64,000 nt of DNA, taken from assembly GCF_000769915.1 (NCBI RefSeq), contig NZ_JRLV01000003.1, positions 245,144 through 309,143 on the forward strand, read 5' to 3'. Shown piece by piece: positions 1 through 8,296 of the stretch. Origin of the DNA: Flavobacterium beibuense F44-8 (GTDB taxonomy: Bacteria > Bacteroidota > Bacteroidia > Flavobacteriales > Flavobacteriaceae). A model generated the notes under the pieces. That model made no database searches, was not told the origin of the DNA, and worked only from the letters and a program-made list of their open reading frames with translations. Both the position numbers and the translations under genes were made by a program. Position 1 is the stretch's first letter. The number at the start of each line of letters is the position of its first letter.

Positions 1-78
1 GATACATCTGTGGGTGCTTTAAAGGCTTCTTACCATCATGCCAGTAAAAAAATTGAAAATTATTTTAACACTCATTAA
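1..78 (+). CDS. ECF-type RNA polymerase sigma factor, C-terminal fragment
   Basis: The window opens inside this gene; only the last 25 codons and a TAA stop are present. The peptide contains SVGALKASYHHASKKI, which matches the recognition helix of sigma-70 region 4 that reads the -35 element in ECF sigma factors. It is followed after 30 bases by a single-pass membrane protein gene and then by a periplasmic Spy-like gene, a common arrangement for an ECF sigma factor with its partners in Flavobacteriaceae. Regions 2 and the rest of region 4 lie outside the window, so the subfamily cannot be given. The family call rests on one short but characteristic motif. Confidence 0.75.
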   Translation, partial: DTSVGALKASYHHASKKIENYFNTH

Positions 79-108
79 ACCTTTTGTAAATTATTCAGTC
101 TTAAATAT

Positions 109-516
109 ATGAAACCATTTAATTTAGATAAAGAACCAAAAATAAAATCGGGATTTACCACACCCGACAGCTATTTTGATGACTTTACCGAAAAGATGAT
201 GCAGCAACTCCCTGAACAGGAAGTTAAAGTTGTACCGCTTTACAGGAGGATGTCGGTTTGGATATCATCTGTAGCCGCAGTGTTGGTTATCGCTCTTGGT
301 GTTTCTTTACTTCTTAAAACGAATACAAAAAGCGAACCCGACGCTACTACTATAGAAAACTATCTGGTTTATCAGGCAGATATACTGCCTAATGATTTTA
401 TACAGGGACTGGATAAGGATGCCATAGAAGATCTTGAGGCGTCTATAGCAATTAGCGATGAAGATATAGAGAACTACTTAAATAACGAAGATTACGATAT
501 TTATCTAAACGAATAA
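109..516 (+). CDS. single-pass membrane protein, possible anti-sigma partner
   Basis: A 135-residue protein with a soluble N-terminal part (about residues 1-46), one hydrophobic segment (about 49-68, SVWISSVAAVLVIALGVSLL) and an acidic C-terminal tail. A Lys/Arg-rich stretch just before the helix suggests that the N-terminus is cytoplasmic and the tail periplasmic. It lies 30 bases after the sigma factor stop and 4 bases before the next gene, so all three are probably one transcript. Position and topology fit an anti-sigma or sigma-regulating membrane protein, but I see no zinc-binding ZAS motif or FecR domain. The regulatory role is inferred only from context; the coding call is firm. Confidence 0.7.
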   Translation: MKPFNLDKEPKIKSGFTTPDSYFDDFTEKMMQQLPEQEVKVVPLYRRMSVWISSVAAVLVIALGVSLLLKTNTKSEPDATTIENYLVYQADILPNDFIQGLDKDAIEDLEASIAISDEDIENYLNNEDYDIYLNE

Positions 517-520
517 CACT

Positions 521-964
521 ATGAAAACAAAGTTATTACTAACATTATTATTAAGTTTCTCACTAAGTGTTTTTTCACAAACGCATAAGGAGAAAAGAGA
601 CCAGATTAAAGCTTTAAAGGTATCGTTTCTAACTACAGAACTAAAGCTTACAAGTCAGGAATCGGCTAAATTCTGGCCTATATATAATGCTTATGAAGAA
701 AAAGAATTTGAGATAAAACACGATAAAATGCGTTCTATTATCAAAAAGATAGAAAATGCAGGAGAATCATTAACTGAGAAAGACGCGAGCAATTACCTGA
801 ATCAGTTTCAGGAAGCCGAAAAGGAACTTGTTGAGCTGAAAGGTAAAATGATTGCCGACTTAAAACCTGTTATAGGATCGGTTAAGTTACTGAAACTGCA
901 GAAAGCAGAATTTGATTTCAACAGAAAATTACTTTCCAAATGGAAAGACAAACATAAAGAGTAG
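521..964 (+). CDS. periplasmic Spy/CpxP-like protein (sensor of ECF-type sigma factor)
   Basis: A 147-residue secreted protein. Residues 1-20 form a signal peptide ending in VFSQ. The mature part is almost wholly charged and helical (HKEKRDQIKALKVSFLTTEL, then SQESAKFWPIYNAYEEKEFE). It resembles the helical LTxxQ proteins of the Spy/CpxP type, in which the motif is often written L(T/S)xxES(A)xFWPxY in Bacteroidota. Such proteins are commonly encoded beside ECF sigma factors, as here, and are thought to monitor or chaperone periplasmic proteins. It starts 4 bases after the previous stop and ends just before a strong hairpin, so it closes the operon. The sensing role is inferred from family naming and context. 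Confidence 0.7.
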   Translation: MKTKLLLTLLLSFSLSVFSQTHKEKRDQIKALKVSFLTTELKLTSQESAKFWPIYNAYEEKEFEIKHDKMRSIIKKIENAGESLTEKDASNYLNQFQEAEKELVELKGKMIADLKPVIGSVKLLKLQKAEFDFNRKLLSKWKDKHKE

Positions 965-986
965 TTTAATTAGGTTATTTTGTTAC

Positions 987-1031
987 TAAAATCAGCAGGC
1001 ATCTTTTCCATTACCCTGCTGATTTTTTTTT
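987..1031. terminator. bidirectional intrinsic terminator between convergent genes
   Basis: Arms AAAATCAGCAGG (988-999) and CCTGCTGATTTT (1015-1026) pair perfectly around a 15-base loop and are followed by a run of T. It sits between the end of the sigma-linked operon and the end of the minus-strand BNR-repeat gene, and can serve both. Confidence 0.8.
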
Positions 1032-2076
1032 ATTTTAAAGTCAGTCTTACAATCCTGTTTTGTCCTGCGGCTATAATGGTTTTATCATCTTTAAAACGTA
1101 ATGTATGTAAATCTGTATCATCAAGTATCTTTTTCCAGGTTGCTCCCCTGTCAAACGAATAATACATACCGGTTGCTCCACAGGCTACCAGTTCATCCCC
1201 TTCACTGTTTGGCATAAACTGTACACACGACGCATACCCAAATCCTGAACCATCGGCTATTGTTTTCCACTTTCGTCCGCCTTTAGTCGTAATTATTTTA
1301 TTACCGCTATTCGTTTCGGCTTTAGTATAATCACCTCCTACCGCAAAACCTATTTCATTATCATAGAAATCGACAGAATATATACCTTCCGTTGGCGTAC
1401 CCTGTACAATAGGTGTTTTATAAACCTTCCATGATTCTCCCATATTGTCAGAATAGAACACCCTTGACTTCTTTCCTCCCGAAACAATCCATGCTTTTTG
1501 TCCTCTTACAACAATATTGGTATTACTGGCCGCAAAAGCCGCTTCACCATCTTCTACTTCAGGTAAATCATTACAGGAAAGTTTTTTCCAAGAATTACCG
1601 CCATCTCTGGTCACAATAACCGAAAGACAGTAATCTGTAGGATCGCCCATGGCAATTCCGTTATTATTATCAAAAAACTGCATACTGTCATAAAATACCT
1701 TTTCACCTTCTTCGGTATAAACCACAGTATTCGTTTTACTCTCCTTATCAATTTTATACAGTTTAGCCGGTGTAGCAACGTTGAGTATAAATACATTCTT
1801 ATCAGTTTGTGCTATAGCCCTGAATTCAGGTAACGAGTTATCAAAAGCAATAACTCCGTTAAAGGCCTTCTCACCTGTTAGTGAAGCATAACCGTACTTA
1901 CCTCTGCTACCCGAATACCAAACCTTATCATTATCAATCGCTATGGCACGTATACTTATACTATCGGTAAGTAATGTATCAACATTAACAGCAGTAAAAG
2001 AAGCTTTAAAATCCTTTTTTTCTTCTTTACAGGACAGTATAGCAATAGTAAATATCAGTAGTAGGCTTTTTCTCAT
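1030..2076 (-). CDS. BNR/YCF48-type repeat lipoprotein
   Basis: A 348-residue exported protein. The N-terminus has a lipoprotein signal with lipobox ILSC (Cys16). The body carries four Asp-box (BNR) motifs, TRDGGNSWKKL near residue 156, YSDNMGESWKVY near 208, TTKGGRKWKTI near 263 and SFDRGATWKKI near 307, spaced as in a beta-propeller of the YCF48/sialidase fold. Relatives in Flavobacteriaceae are often labelled oxidoreductase, but no nucleotide- or metal-binding motif is visible, so that name is not supported here. It is monocistronic, facing the sigma-linked operon across a shared terminator. Substrate and role are unknown. Confidence 0.7.
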   Translation of the reverse strand: MRKSLLLIFTIAILSCKEEKKDFKASFTAVNVDTLLTDSISIRAIAIDNDKVWYSGSRGKYGYASLTGEKAFNGVIAFDNSLPEFRAIAQTDKNVFILNVATPAKLYKIDKESKTNTVVYTEEGEKVFYDSMQFFDNNNGIAMGDPTDYCLSVIVTRDGGNSWKKLSCNDLPEVEDGEAAFAASNTNIVVRGQKAWIVSGGKKSRVFYSDNMGESWKVYKTPIVQGTPTEGIYSVDFYDNEIGFAVGGDYTKAETNSGNKIITTKGGRKWKTIADGSGFGYASCVQFMPNSEGDELVACGATGMYYSFDRGATWKKILDDTDLHTLRFKDDKTIIAAGQNRIVRLTLK

Positions 2077-2272
2077 CTTTAAAATTTTGAAACCCTAAAT
2101 TAGTAAATTTACAATAGTCAGCTTATCAAAGTCTGATATTTATATTTAGTTGATTTATTTATAATATGCATTTCATCAGGCAATATTTGCATTATAACTA
2201 TTGCGTGAAACGAATTGTTAAAATTTTAAAATTTGTGATTATATTGGGTTACCAACCATAAACCAAACACAA

Positions 2273-2800
2273 ATGAAAAAACTTATCTTGACCATGGGAT
2301 TCCTGTGTCTCATCAGTTCGGGATATTGCCAAAGCCTTCAGCTTCCTGTTATTGAGCCTGTAACTCTTGAATCACTTCCGGCTGCGGTATCTAAAAGCAT
2401 CGAACTGAAAGATTTTGAAAAAGCAGCACTACAGGCTTCTGACTTTATTATCTCCTCTCCTATTGATGATTTAAACAACGAAGAGGTTAAGGCCAGTAAA
2501 GGTTATTTACTGGGATGGATGCAGGACAGTCCTGATTTTAATTTTGCCCCAGATCATACTATAGCCATATTTGAAGATAATAACCTCCTTATGTGGACTT
2601 ACATGGCATGCATGGCAAAATTTACAATAGAAAACAAAGACCAGTCGGGCAATCCTGATTTTATTAAACTGGGAACCTGGGAGCTGGTAGCAGGATATAT
2701 AGACAATCCGGGGAATAATGTCCCAAGGACAGATAAGCTCAATCAGCTTTGTAATGCTTACAAAAACAACCAGCTTAGTAGTTTTCTTGAAAGCCTATAA
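2273..2800 (+). CDS. secreted protein of unknown function
   Basis: A 175-residue protein with a clear signal peptide (KKLILTMGFLCLISSGYCQ, cleavage after about residue 20). The mature part is mixed helical with no recognisable catalytic motif; KGYLLGWMQDSPDFNF and LLMWTYMACMAKFTIEN are notable hydrophobic patches. The length and small Lys/Asp-rich C-terminus resemble small periplasmic proteins of Bacteroidota. It is transcribed alone and ends at a strong hairpin shared with the DUF983 gene. I do not recognise the family. Confidence 0.6.
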   Translation: MKKLILTMGFLCLISSGYCQSLQLPVIEPVTLESLPAAVSKSIELKDFEKAALQASDFIISSPIDDLNNEEVKASKGYLLGWMQDSPDFNFAPDHTIAIFEDNNLLMWTYMACMAKFTIENKDQSGNPDFIKLGTWELVAGYIDNPGNNVPRTDKLNQLCNAYKNNQLSSFLESL

Positions 2801-2801
2801 A

Positions 2802-2833
2802 GAAAAAGAGCAGGTTATACCTGCTCTTTTTTC
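2802..2833. terminator. bidirectional intrinsic terminator
   Basis: Arms AAAAGAGCAGG (2804-2814) and CCTGCTCTTTT (2820-2830), loop TTATA, then T-rich sequence. It lies between convergent genes and overlaps the last codons of the minus-strand gene. Confidence 0.8.
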
Positions 2834-3183
2834 TCTTCCTTACTGTCAAACATATGCATCCATATCATTCGTGACAGCCTGAAATTAAACATACTCAACG
2901 CTACAGCCATAAAAGCTATTAATGCGAGCATGCCGCCAAAGCCTTCTATAAAAAAATGAGCTATTACATATACCGCAATCATTTCGGCTACGGTAAGTCC
3001 ATAACTCACATACATTGCACCATAAAAAAAGCCTGGCTCTCTTTCAAATTTATGATCACAAACAGGACAGTGATCGTTCATTTTTGGCAAGCGAAATAAA
3101 AACAGGTTTCCTTTGCTTTTAAACACTTTACCCTCTCCGCATTTCGGACATTTTTCCTCTATTATATCGTTGAATTTAGACAT
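2815..3183 (-). CDS. DUF983 family membrane protein with zinc-ribbon cysteines
   Basis: A 122-residue protein with a treble-clef or zinc-ribbon-like N-terminus: CPKCGEGKVF near residue 13 and HCPVCDHKFE near residue 38, giving two CxxC pairs. These are followed by EPGFFYGAMYVSYGL and two hydrophobic segments (about 53-75 and 80-100). This layout is that of the DUF983 family, found in many Bacteroidota and alphaproteobacteria. The molecular function is not established. The C-terminus is strongly charged (DSKEEKKEQV). It stands alone, with its stop inside the terminator shared with the upstream secreted protein gene. Confidence 0.85.
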   Translation of the reverse strand: MSKFNDIIEEKCPKCGEGKVFKSKGNLFLFRLPKMNDHCPVCDHKFEREPGFFYGAMYVSYGLTVAEMIAVYVIAHFFIEGFGGMLALIAFMAVALSMFNFRLSRMIWMHMFDSKEEKKEQV

Positions 3184-3277
3184 CTTGTTTTTTTATTTCA
3201 AATTTACAACAGGTAGTAAAAACAGGCAATAGCTTATTTACGCAATAATTTGTACTTTTAGGACATTATTTTAAACT

Positions 3278-4159
3278 ATGAAGAAAACAGCCATACTTGA
3301 TATTAATCAGTTCAAACAAACCGGACTGGAAGATTTTTATGTAAACACATTGGAGGATCACCTTATTACCAGCCATAAGGATATTGCTCTCCCGCACAAA
3401 CATAATTTCTATCTGGCTATACTTTTTACGCATGGCACTGGTATTCATGAAGTAGATTTTACGGTTTATGATGTTAAACCGGGAAGCCTTTTTTTCCTTA
3501 ACCCGGGGCAAACACACCACTGGGAACTTTCGTCCGATACTAAAGGCTATATCTTTTTCCATACACAGGCTTTTTATGATTTATACTATACCCAAAACCA
3601 AATAAACAACTTCCCCTTCTTTTACAGTATGCACAGTTCTCCCTGCATTTACCTTGAAAACGAAGAATTAGATGATGTTACGTTATTATTTAAACGAATA
3701 CTAAAAGAAAACGGTAGGGATGAGATTTTAAAAAAACACCGTATAATCAATTTGGTTCAGTATGTATATATAGAATGTACCCGTATATATGCCCGTCAAA
3801 ACCCAGTAGCTGCGCTGGATACCCATAACAGTTACTACAGCAAATTCCTGAAACTGGAAGAATTGGTAAACCAATACTTTATTACAGAAAAATCGTCCAC
3901 TGCCTATGCCGAAATGATGCATATAACGCCAAAACACTTAAACCGCATAACACAGGCTGTAGCCGGTAAAACAACTTCAGATATTATTATAGACAGGGTT
4001 TTACTGGAAGCCAAGAAAGAGCTTATACTGCAACAGGATAATTTTGCCGGAATATCAGAAATGCTGGGCTATGAGGACTATGCTTATTTTTCACGCCTGT
4101 TTAAAAAGAAAACAGGAGAAACCCCAAGTGAATTTTTAAATAGGTATAATAAAGTGTAA
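3278..4159 (+). CDS. AraC family transcriptional regulator
   Basis: A 293-residue DNA-binding regulator. The N-terminal half looks like an AraC-type cupin sensor domain (LPHKHNFYLAILFTHGTG near residue 40; PGSLFFLNPGQTHHW near residue 68). The C-terminal 100 residues form the two helix-turn-helix AraC domain, with SSTAYAEMMHITPKHLNRIT in the first HTH and YAYFSRLFKKKTGETPSEF in the second. It probably binds a small ligand through the cupin, but the ligand cannot be read from sequence. It is a single gene with its own upstream region, and neighbouring genes do not identify a target. Confidence 0.9.
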   Translation: MKKTAILDINQFKQTGLEDFYVNTLEDHLITSHKDIALPHKHNFYLAILFTHGTGIHEVDFTVYDVKPGSLFFLNPGQTHHWELSSDTKGYIFFHTQAFYDLYYTQNQINNFPFFYSMHSSPCIYLENEELDDVTLLFKRILKENGRDEILKKHRIINLVQYVYIECTRIYARQNPVAALDTHNSYYSKFLKLEELVNQYFITEKSSTAYAEMMHITPKHLNRITQAVAGKTTSDIIIDRVLLEAKKELILQQDNFAGISEMLGYEDYAYFSRLFKKKTGETPSEFLNRYNKV

Positions 4160-4219
4160 CATATGTGAATACAAAATATCTCCCAAAAAATAATACCTTT
4201 GCAACTTCAATTCACAAAA

Positions 4220-5434
4220 ATGAGATTACACAGAAATTTAGTGTTTACGGTTATTGACTCCCTTAACTTTATTTTTAATGAGGGAGAATATGCCGATAAG
4301 GTTGTGGCAAAGGCTTTAAAGAAAGACAAACGTTGGGGAAGCCACGACAGGAAGTTTGTTGCCGAAACGATATATGAAATTGTGCGGTGGAAACGCCTGT
4401 ATGCCGAAATTGCCGAAGTTAAGGAGCCTTACACCAGGGATAACCTATGGAGAATATTTGCCGTATGGGCAGTACTTCGCGGTTATAACCTGCCAGACTG
4501 GAAATACTTTGAGGAAACTCCGGTTCGCCGTATTAAAGGGCGTTTTGATGAACTTTCCAAAATAAGAAAGTTCCGTGAGTCTATTCCGGACTGGATGGAT
4601 GAGCTTGGTGTTAAGGAACTTGGTGAAAAGAAATGGGAAAAGGAGCTTGCTGCACAAAACGAGCAGGCAAAAGTTATACTTCGTGTTAACACCCTTAAAA
4701 CAACAAAAGAACAGCTTCGTGCCATTTTAATGGACAGTAATATAGAAACCGAATTCCTTAAACAATATCCTGATGCACTTGTATTAACGGAACGTGCAAA
4801 CGTGTTCCTTACTCAGGCATTTAAGGACGGACTTTTTGAGGTTCAGGATGCATCTTCACAACTTGTAGCACGTTTTCTAGATGTGGCTCCTGGTATGCGT
4901 GTAGTTGATACCTGTGCCGGTGCCGGCGGTAAAACCCTGCACATGGCTTCTATAATGGAAAACAAAGGTCAGCTTATAGCTATGGATATTTACGAGAGTA
5001 AACTAAAACAGCTTAAGCTACGTGCTAAGCGTAACAGCGTTTTCAATATTGACTACCGTGTTATTGAAAGTACTAAGGTTATTAAAAAACTACACGAAAA
5101 AGCCGACAGGGTACTTATTGATGCCCCATGTAGCGGGCTTGGAGTTTTAAAACGTAACCCTGACAGTAAATGGAAACTGCAACCTGAGTTTATTGATAAT
5201 ATCAAAAAAACTCAAAGAGAAGTACTGGAAAACTACTCTAAAATGGTTAAACCGGGTGGTAAGCTTGTTTATGCTACCTGTTCGGTACTACCGTCTGAAA
5301 ATGAGGAGCAGGTTAAACACTTCCTTACTACAGAAATTGGTAAAGAGTTTACTTTTGTAAAAGACAATAAGGTCCTTGCATCAGATTCCGGTTTTGACGG
5401 ATTCTATATGGCACTTATGGAACGTAAAAAATAA
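4220..5434 (+). CDS. RsmB/NOP-type rRNA (cytosine-5)-methyltransferase
   Basis: A 404-residue enzyme of the RsmB/Nop family, which methylates cytosine C5 in rRNA using S-adenosylmethionine. The N-terminal part resembles the RsmB NusB-like region. The catalytic domain has VQDASSQLVARFLD, the SAM-binding DTCAGAGGKTLHMA, the PC catalytic motif in LIDAPCSGLGVLKRNP and the second cysteine in YATCSVLPSENE. The ATG at 4220 is chosen over an upstream TTG at 4199 because a TACCTTTG promoter box occupies 4194-4201 and overlaps that TTG. It ends at a hairpin terminator and is monocistronic. The exact target base is not determinable. Confidence 0.88.
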   Translation: MRLHRNLVFTVIDSLNFIFNEGEYADKVVAKALKKDKRWGSHDRKFVAETIYEIVRWKRLYAEIAEVKEPYTRDNLWRIFAVWAVLRGYNLPDWKYFEETPVRRIKGRFDELSKIRKFRESIPDWMDELGVKELGEKKWEKELAAQNEQAKVILRVNTLKTTKEQLRAILMDSNIETEFLKQYPDALVLTERANVFLTQAFKDGLFEVQDASSQLVARFLDVAPGMRVVDTCAGAGGKTLHMASIMENKGQLIAMDIYESKLKQLKLRAKRNSVFNIDYRVIESTKVIKKLHEKADRVLIDAPCSGLGVLKRNPDSKWKLQPEFIDNIKKTQREVLENYSKMVKPGGKLVYATCSVLPSENEEQVKHFLTTEIGKEFTFVKDNKVLASDSGFDGFYMALMERKK

Positions 5435-5438
5435 ATTG

Positions 5439-5464
5439 AAGCCTCCCAATCGGGAGGTTTTTTA
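5439..5464 (+). terminator. intrinsic terminator
   Basis: CCTCCC (5442-5447) and GGGAGG (5452-5457) pair around AATC and are followed by six T. It lies directly after the rRNA methyltransferase stop. Confidence 0.75.
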
Positions 5465-5501
5465 TTTCTGTAAATTTGGAGTAAAACTAAAAAGGTAAGT
5501 T

Positions 5502-6083
5502 ATGCTAAAAGCAGAGAAAAAGGTTAGCTTTTTTGATACCATCTCCCCCTTTGTAAAAATCAGTCCGAAAAGCAGGTCGGCACTCCTATCGGTAATGCAA
5601 AAAGACCATTACCCTAAAGGGCATGTACTTGTCCCTCTGGGAGGAATTTGCAGGCATGTATATTATATTGAAAAGGGGCTGTCGCGAACCTTTTACATTA
5701 AGGACGGTAAGGATATTACCGAAAAGTTTTGTACCGAAAACAGCTTTACCTGCTCCATGCCGGCATCTATAACCAATGTGCCCGACAACAGGCAGATCGA
5801 GCTTTTAGAACCTTCCATAATATGGTCTATGCCTTATACCGAACTGGAAAAACTTTATGACGATTACCACGATATAGAACGTATGGGACGCTTTGTTGTT
5901 ACTAACGAACTGGTTCACATGCATCAGCGCCTTAGTGATTTACAGTTTCGATCGGCAGAAGAACGTTACAACAACCTCCTGCAAAAAAATCCTGATTTAC
6001 TGCAAAGGGTTTCTCTGGGGCTAATTTCATCTTACCTAGGGATAACACAGGAGACATTAAGCCGAATACGATCCAGAGTGTAG
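5502..6083 (+). CDS. Crp/Fnr family transcriptional regulator
   Basis: A 193-residue regulator with an N-terminal cyclic-nucleotide-binding-like jelly roll (GHVLVPLGGICRHVYYIEKG near residue 39) and a short C-terminal helix-turn-helix (SLGLISSYLGITQETLSRIR near residue 172). The canonical cAMP-contacting residues are not evident, as is usual in this Bacteroidota subfamily, so it may be ligand-free or bind something else. A TAAATTTG box at 5471-5478 lies 31 bases before the ATG and is a likely -7 element. The next gene, a thioesterase, starts 73 bases downstream and could be co-transcribed. Target genes are unknown. Confidence 0.85.
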   Translation: MLKAEKKVSFFDTISPFVKISPKSRSALLSVMQKDHYPKGHVLVPLGGICRHVYYIEKGLSRTFYIKDGKDITEKFCTENSFTCSMPASITNVPDNRQIELLEPSIIWSMPYTELEKLYDDYHDIERMGRFVVTNELVHMHQRLSDLQFRSAEERYNNLLQKNPDLLQRVSLGLISSYLGITQETLSRIRSRV

Positions 6084-6156
6084 TGTTTTTGATAAATGTC
6101 AAAGGAAAAGCCGTGCTACAGTTTCAACTTTGCTTTATCAAAAAATTAAAACAATT

Positions 6157-6627
6157 ATGGAACTTAAAACATTTTACAACATCAGGTTTAGTGACTGCGA
6201 TTCTTTTAAACATCTTAACAACTCCCGCTATGTAGATTACATGCTCAATGCCCGCGAAGATCATCTAAAGGAATTTCACGATATAAGTATGACCTACCTT
6301 TACAGTAAAGGCTCGGGGTGGATGGTAAACAAGCACGAGATCATCTACCTCAATCCGGCAAATTATGGCGAACAGGTATGTATAAAGTCAGAATTGCTTA
6401 AATACAGTGATGATTCATTATTTGTTGAAATGACGATGTGGAATGAACAGGAAACCCACATAAAAGCCATTTTATGGACAAAATTTATACACATTAACCT
6501 CCTTACAGGAAAAAGGGATAACCACCCCGAATGGTTTGCACAGCTGGCTATTCCACTCGAAAACAAAGAAATATTAAAACCTTCAATATCAGAAAGGTTA
6601 AGTGTTTTGATGCCACAAAAAGTATAA
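6157..6627 (+). CDS. acyl-CoA/acyl-ACP thioesterase, hot-dog fold
   Basis: A 156-residue protein of the 4-hydroxybenzoyl-CoA thioesterase-like hot-dog group, which hydrolyses acyl-CoA or acyl-ACP. The N-terminal signature is visible: FSDCDSFKHLNNSRYVDYML, containing the Asp and the HLNNSRY motif near residues 12-28. The rest alternates strands (VNKHEIIYLNPANYGEQVCI, VEMTMWNEQETHIKAILWTK) as expected. I start at the ATG at 6157; an in-frame TTG at 6130 would add nine residues with no resemblance to the family. It follows the Crp-type regulator on the same strand. Its physiological substrate is unknown. Confidence 0.8.
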   Translation: MELKTFYNIRFSDCDSFKHLNNSRYVDYMLNAREDHLKEFHDISMTYLYSKGSGWMVNKHEIIYLNPANYGEQVCIKSELLKYSDDSLFVEMTMWNEQETHIKAILWTKFIHINLLTGKRDNHPEWFAQLAIPLENKEILKPSISERLSVLMPQKV

Positions 6628-6887
6628 TTTGTAACTTTGAGTAAATATACCAGGATGAAATAGCAACTTTTCCCCTTCACCTCTCCTAGATGAATATATA
6701 AAGGCTATTTAATTATTGAGTGTAAATAAGGTCTGCTAAGCACAACACCGTCAAATACCTCAATAGTAAATGGTATTCCGGTTAAGGGGAAAGGTTAGCT
6801 TTTGTGAATGAGTATAGACTTATAAAGAACTACTTACAGCTAAAAGAAAAATTAATTTTCATTATGTTTGTTTCAAACCATGCCGTT

Positions 6888-8141
6888 ATGAAACAAACAT
6901 TTTTCTTTTTAGCGCTTTTTATCACCCAGTTAATAGTAGCTCAGGATAACAATATCTCCGCCATTTCAGTTGAAAAAGCTAACATTGTTTACAGGGGTAT
7001 TCAAAACCCAATTAAAATAGCTGTTCCGGGAGCCAAATCATATAAAGTTACCGCCCTTGCAGGGTTAACTAAAAAAGACTCTTTGGGCAATTATTATTTA
7101 AATGTTAATGGCGTACAGGGAAAAACAGTCAAAATAAATATTGAGGCTATACTTGAAAATAACAGTATAATTAATGAATTCAAAGAGTTTGAGGTAAGGG
7201 ATATTTCTCGAAGAAAAGCTGTGATGACTAATCTTTACAGTAATAAGATTTATGAAATGACATTGGAGGAACTTGAAAAACTTCAAGTCAAAATTCCAGT
7301 GGATGATATAGCTTATACATTGCCCTCTGAATACAGTAAAGTAATGTCGTTTACCATCAAAGCAAAAGGTTATGAAGATATATGGGTTGAAGGAGATTCA
7401 ATTACTCCAAAAGCTTATTTGGTTCTAAAAAGGCTTAAGCCTGGTAATGAAATACTTATTTGTCATATAAGACAATATAACCCAAGCCAAGTTCACATGG
7501 CTCGTATTCCTTCTTTAAGAATAAAACTAATAGAAAAAAATGATGAGTATTATACTCCTATTCCTGAAGTTTCAACTAAATATGGTAACACTATAGTTTA
7601 CAGAGGCATCAAAGATACTTTAGAAATATCAGTACCCAATGCAAAATCATTCAAGGTAAAAGGAAAAGGACTAAAAATGTTACCCGATAGCATTTATGTA
7701 ATAGATGCCGGTAGGATAAAAAAGGATAAAACCTATCTGGAGTTTGAAATAATAAATCAAAATGACTCAATAATCCATACAAAACAACTGCTATATGTAA
7801 AAGACAGAGATATAACACCTAAAAAAATTACTGTAAACGGAAAAGGCTGTAGTAACTGTATTCTAAAAATGACATTACAGGAACTAAAAGATGCCGTTAT
7901 AGATATAACTGAAGATGATGAGCAAAGCTCTTTAACCCAATACCAGGTTTTGGCGTGTAATATAAAGCTATCAGATGGTAATAATATAGATCTAAATAAC
8001 AATACAATTACAGATACTGCTTTTGAGCAGCTCTCAACCCTTCCGGAAAACTCAATTATTGAGCTTGAAGTATATCATTCTCTTTTTAGGTATCCTCTCA
8101 ACCTTTCACCATTAAAAATAATGATTGTTAGTGCTAATTAA
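6888..8141 (+). CDS. secreted protein with two copies of GldM-type C-terminal domains
   Basis: A 417-residue exported protein. The ATG at 6888 gives a clean signal peptide (KQTFFFLALFITQLIVAQ); an upstream in-frame GTG at 6804 would bury it. Two homologous halves follow. The first begins KANIVYRGIQNPIKIAVPGA and the second TIVYRGIKDTLEISVPNAKS, both matching the xxVYRGxxNPIxIxVPG opening of the third periplasmic domain of GldM; each is followed by a region ending in KPGNEILI or LPENSIIELE, like the last GldM domain. In GldM, part of the T9SS and gliding motor, these domains sit on a membrane-anchored protein. Here no membrane helix is present. The second half has CSNC. Role unknown. Confidence 0.7.
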   Translation: MKQTFFFLALFITQLIVAQDNNISAISVEKANIVYRGIQNPIKIAVPGAKSYKVTALAGLTKKDSLGNYYLNVNGVQGKTVKINIEAILENNSIINEFKEFEVRDISRRKAVMTNLYSNKIYEMTLEELEKLQVKIPVDDIAYTLPSEYSKVMSFTIKAKGYEDIWVEGDSITPKAYLVLKRLKPGNEILICHIRQYNPSQVHMARIPSLRIKLIEKNDEYYTPIPEVSTKYGNTIVYRGIKDTLEISVPNAKSFKVKGKGLKMLPDSIYVIDAGRIKKDKTYLEFEIINQNDSIIHTKQLLYVKDRDITPKKITVNGKGCSNCILKMTLQELKDAVIDITEDDEQSSLTQYQVLACNIKLSDGNNIDLNNNTITDTAFEQLSTLPENSIIELEVYHSLFRYPLNLSPLKIMIVSAN

Positions 8142-8260
8142 ACCCGATAAAATTCCAAAACTAACAATTTTACTATTGTTTGTTATAAGCATTTTATCAT
8201 ATCAACAAATTTCCATCTACATCGTTATAGTATCATCAATTTAATTACCTTTGGGCGCTT

Positions 8261-8289
8261 TTGTATAAGTCGCAATAATTATATTTTTG
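8261..8289 (+). promoter_or_regulatory. Bacteroidota-type promoter of the serine ammonia-lyase gene
   Basis: TTG at 8261-8263 and TATTTTTG at 8282-8289 are 18 bases apart, matching the TTG-N17-23-TAnnTTTG pattern known from Flavobacterium. The predicted start of transcription falls about one base before the ATG, which would give a leaderless mRNA. A second -7-like box, TACCTTTG at 8246-8253, could give a transcript with a normal leader. Confidence 0.5.
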
Positions 8290-8296
8290 TATTACT

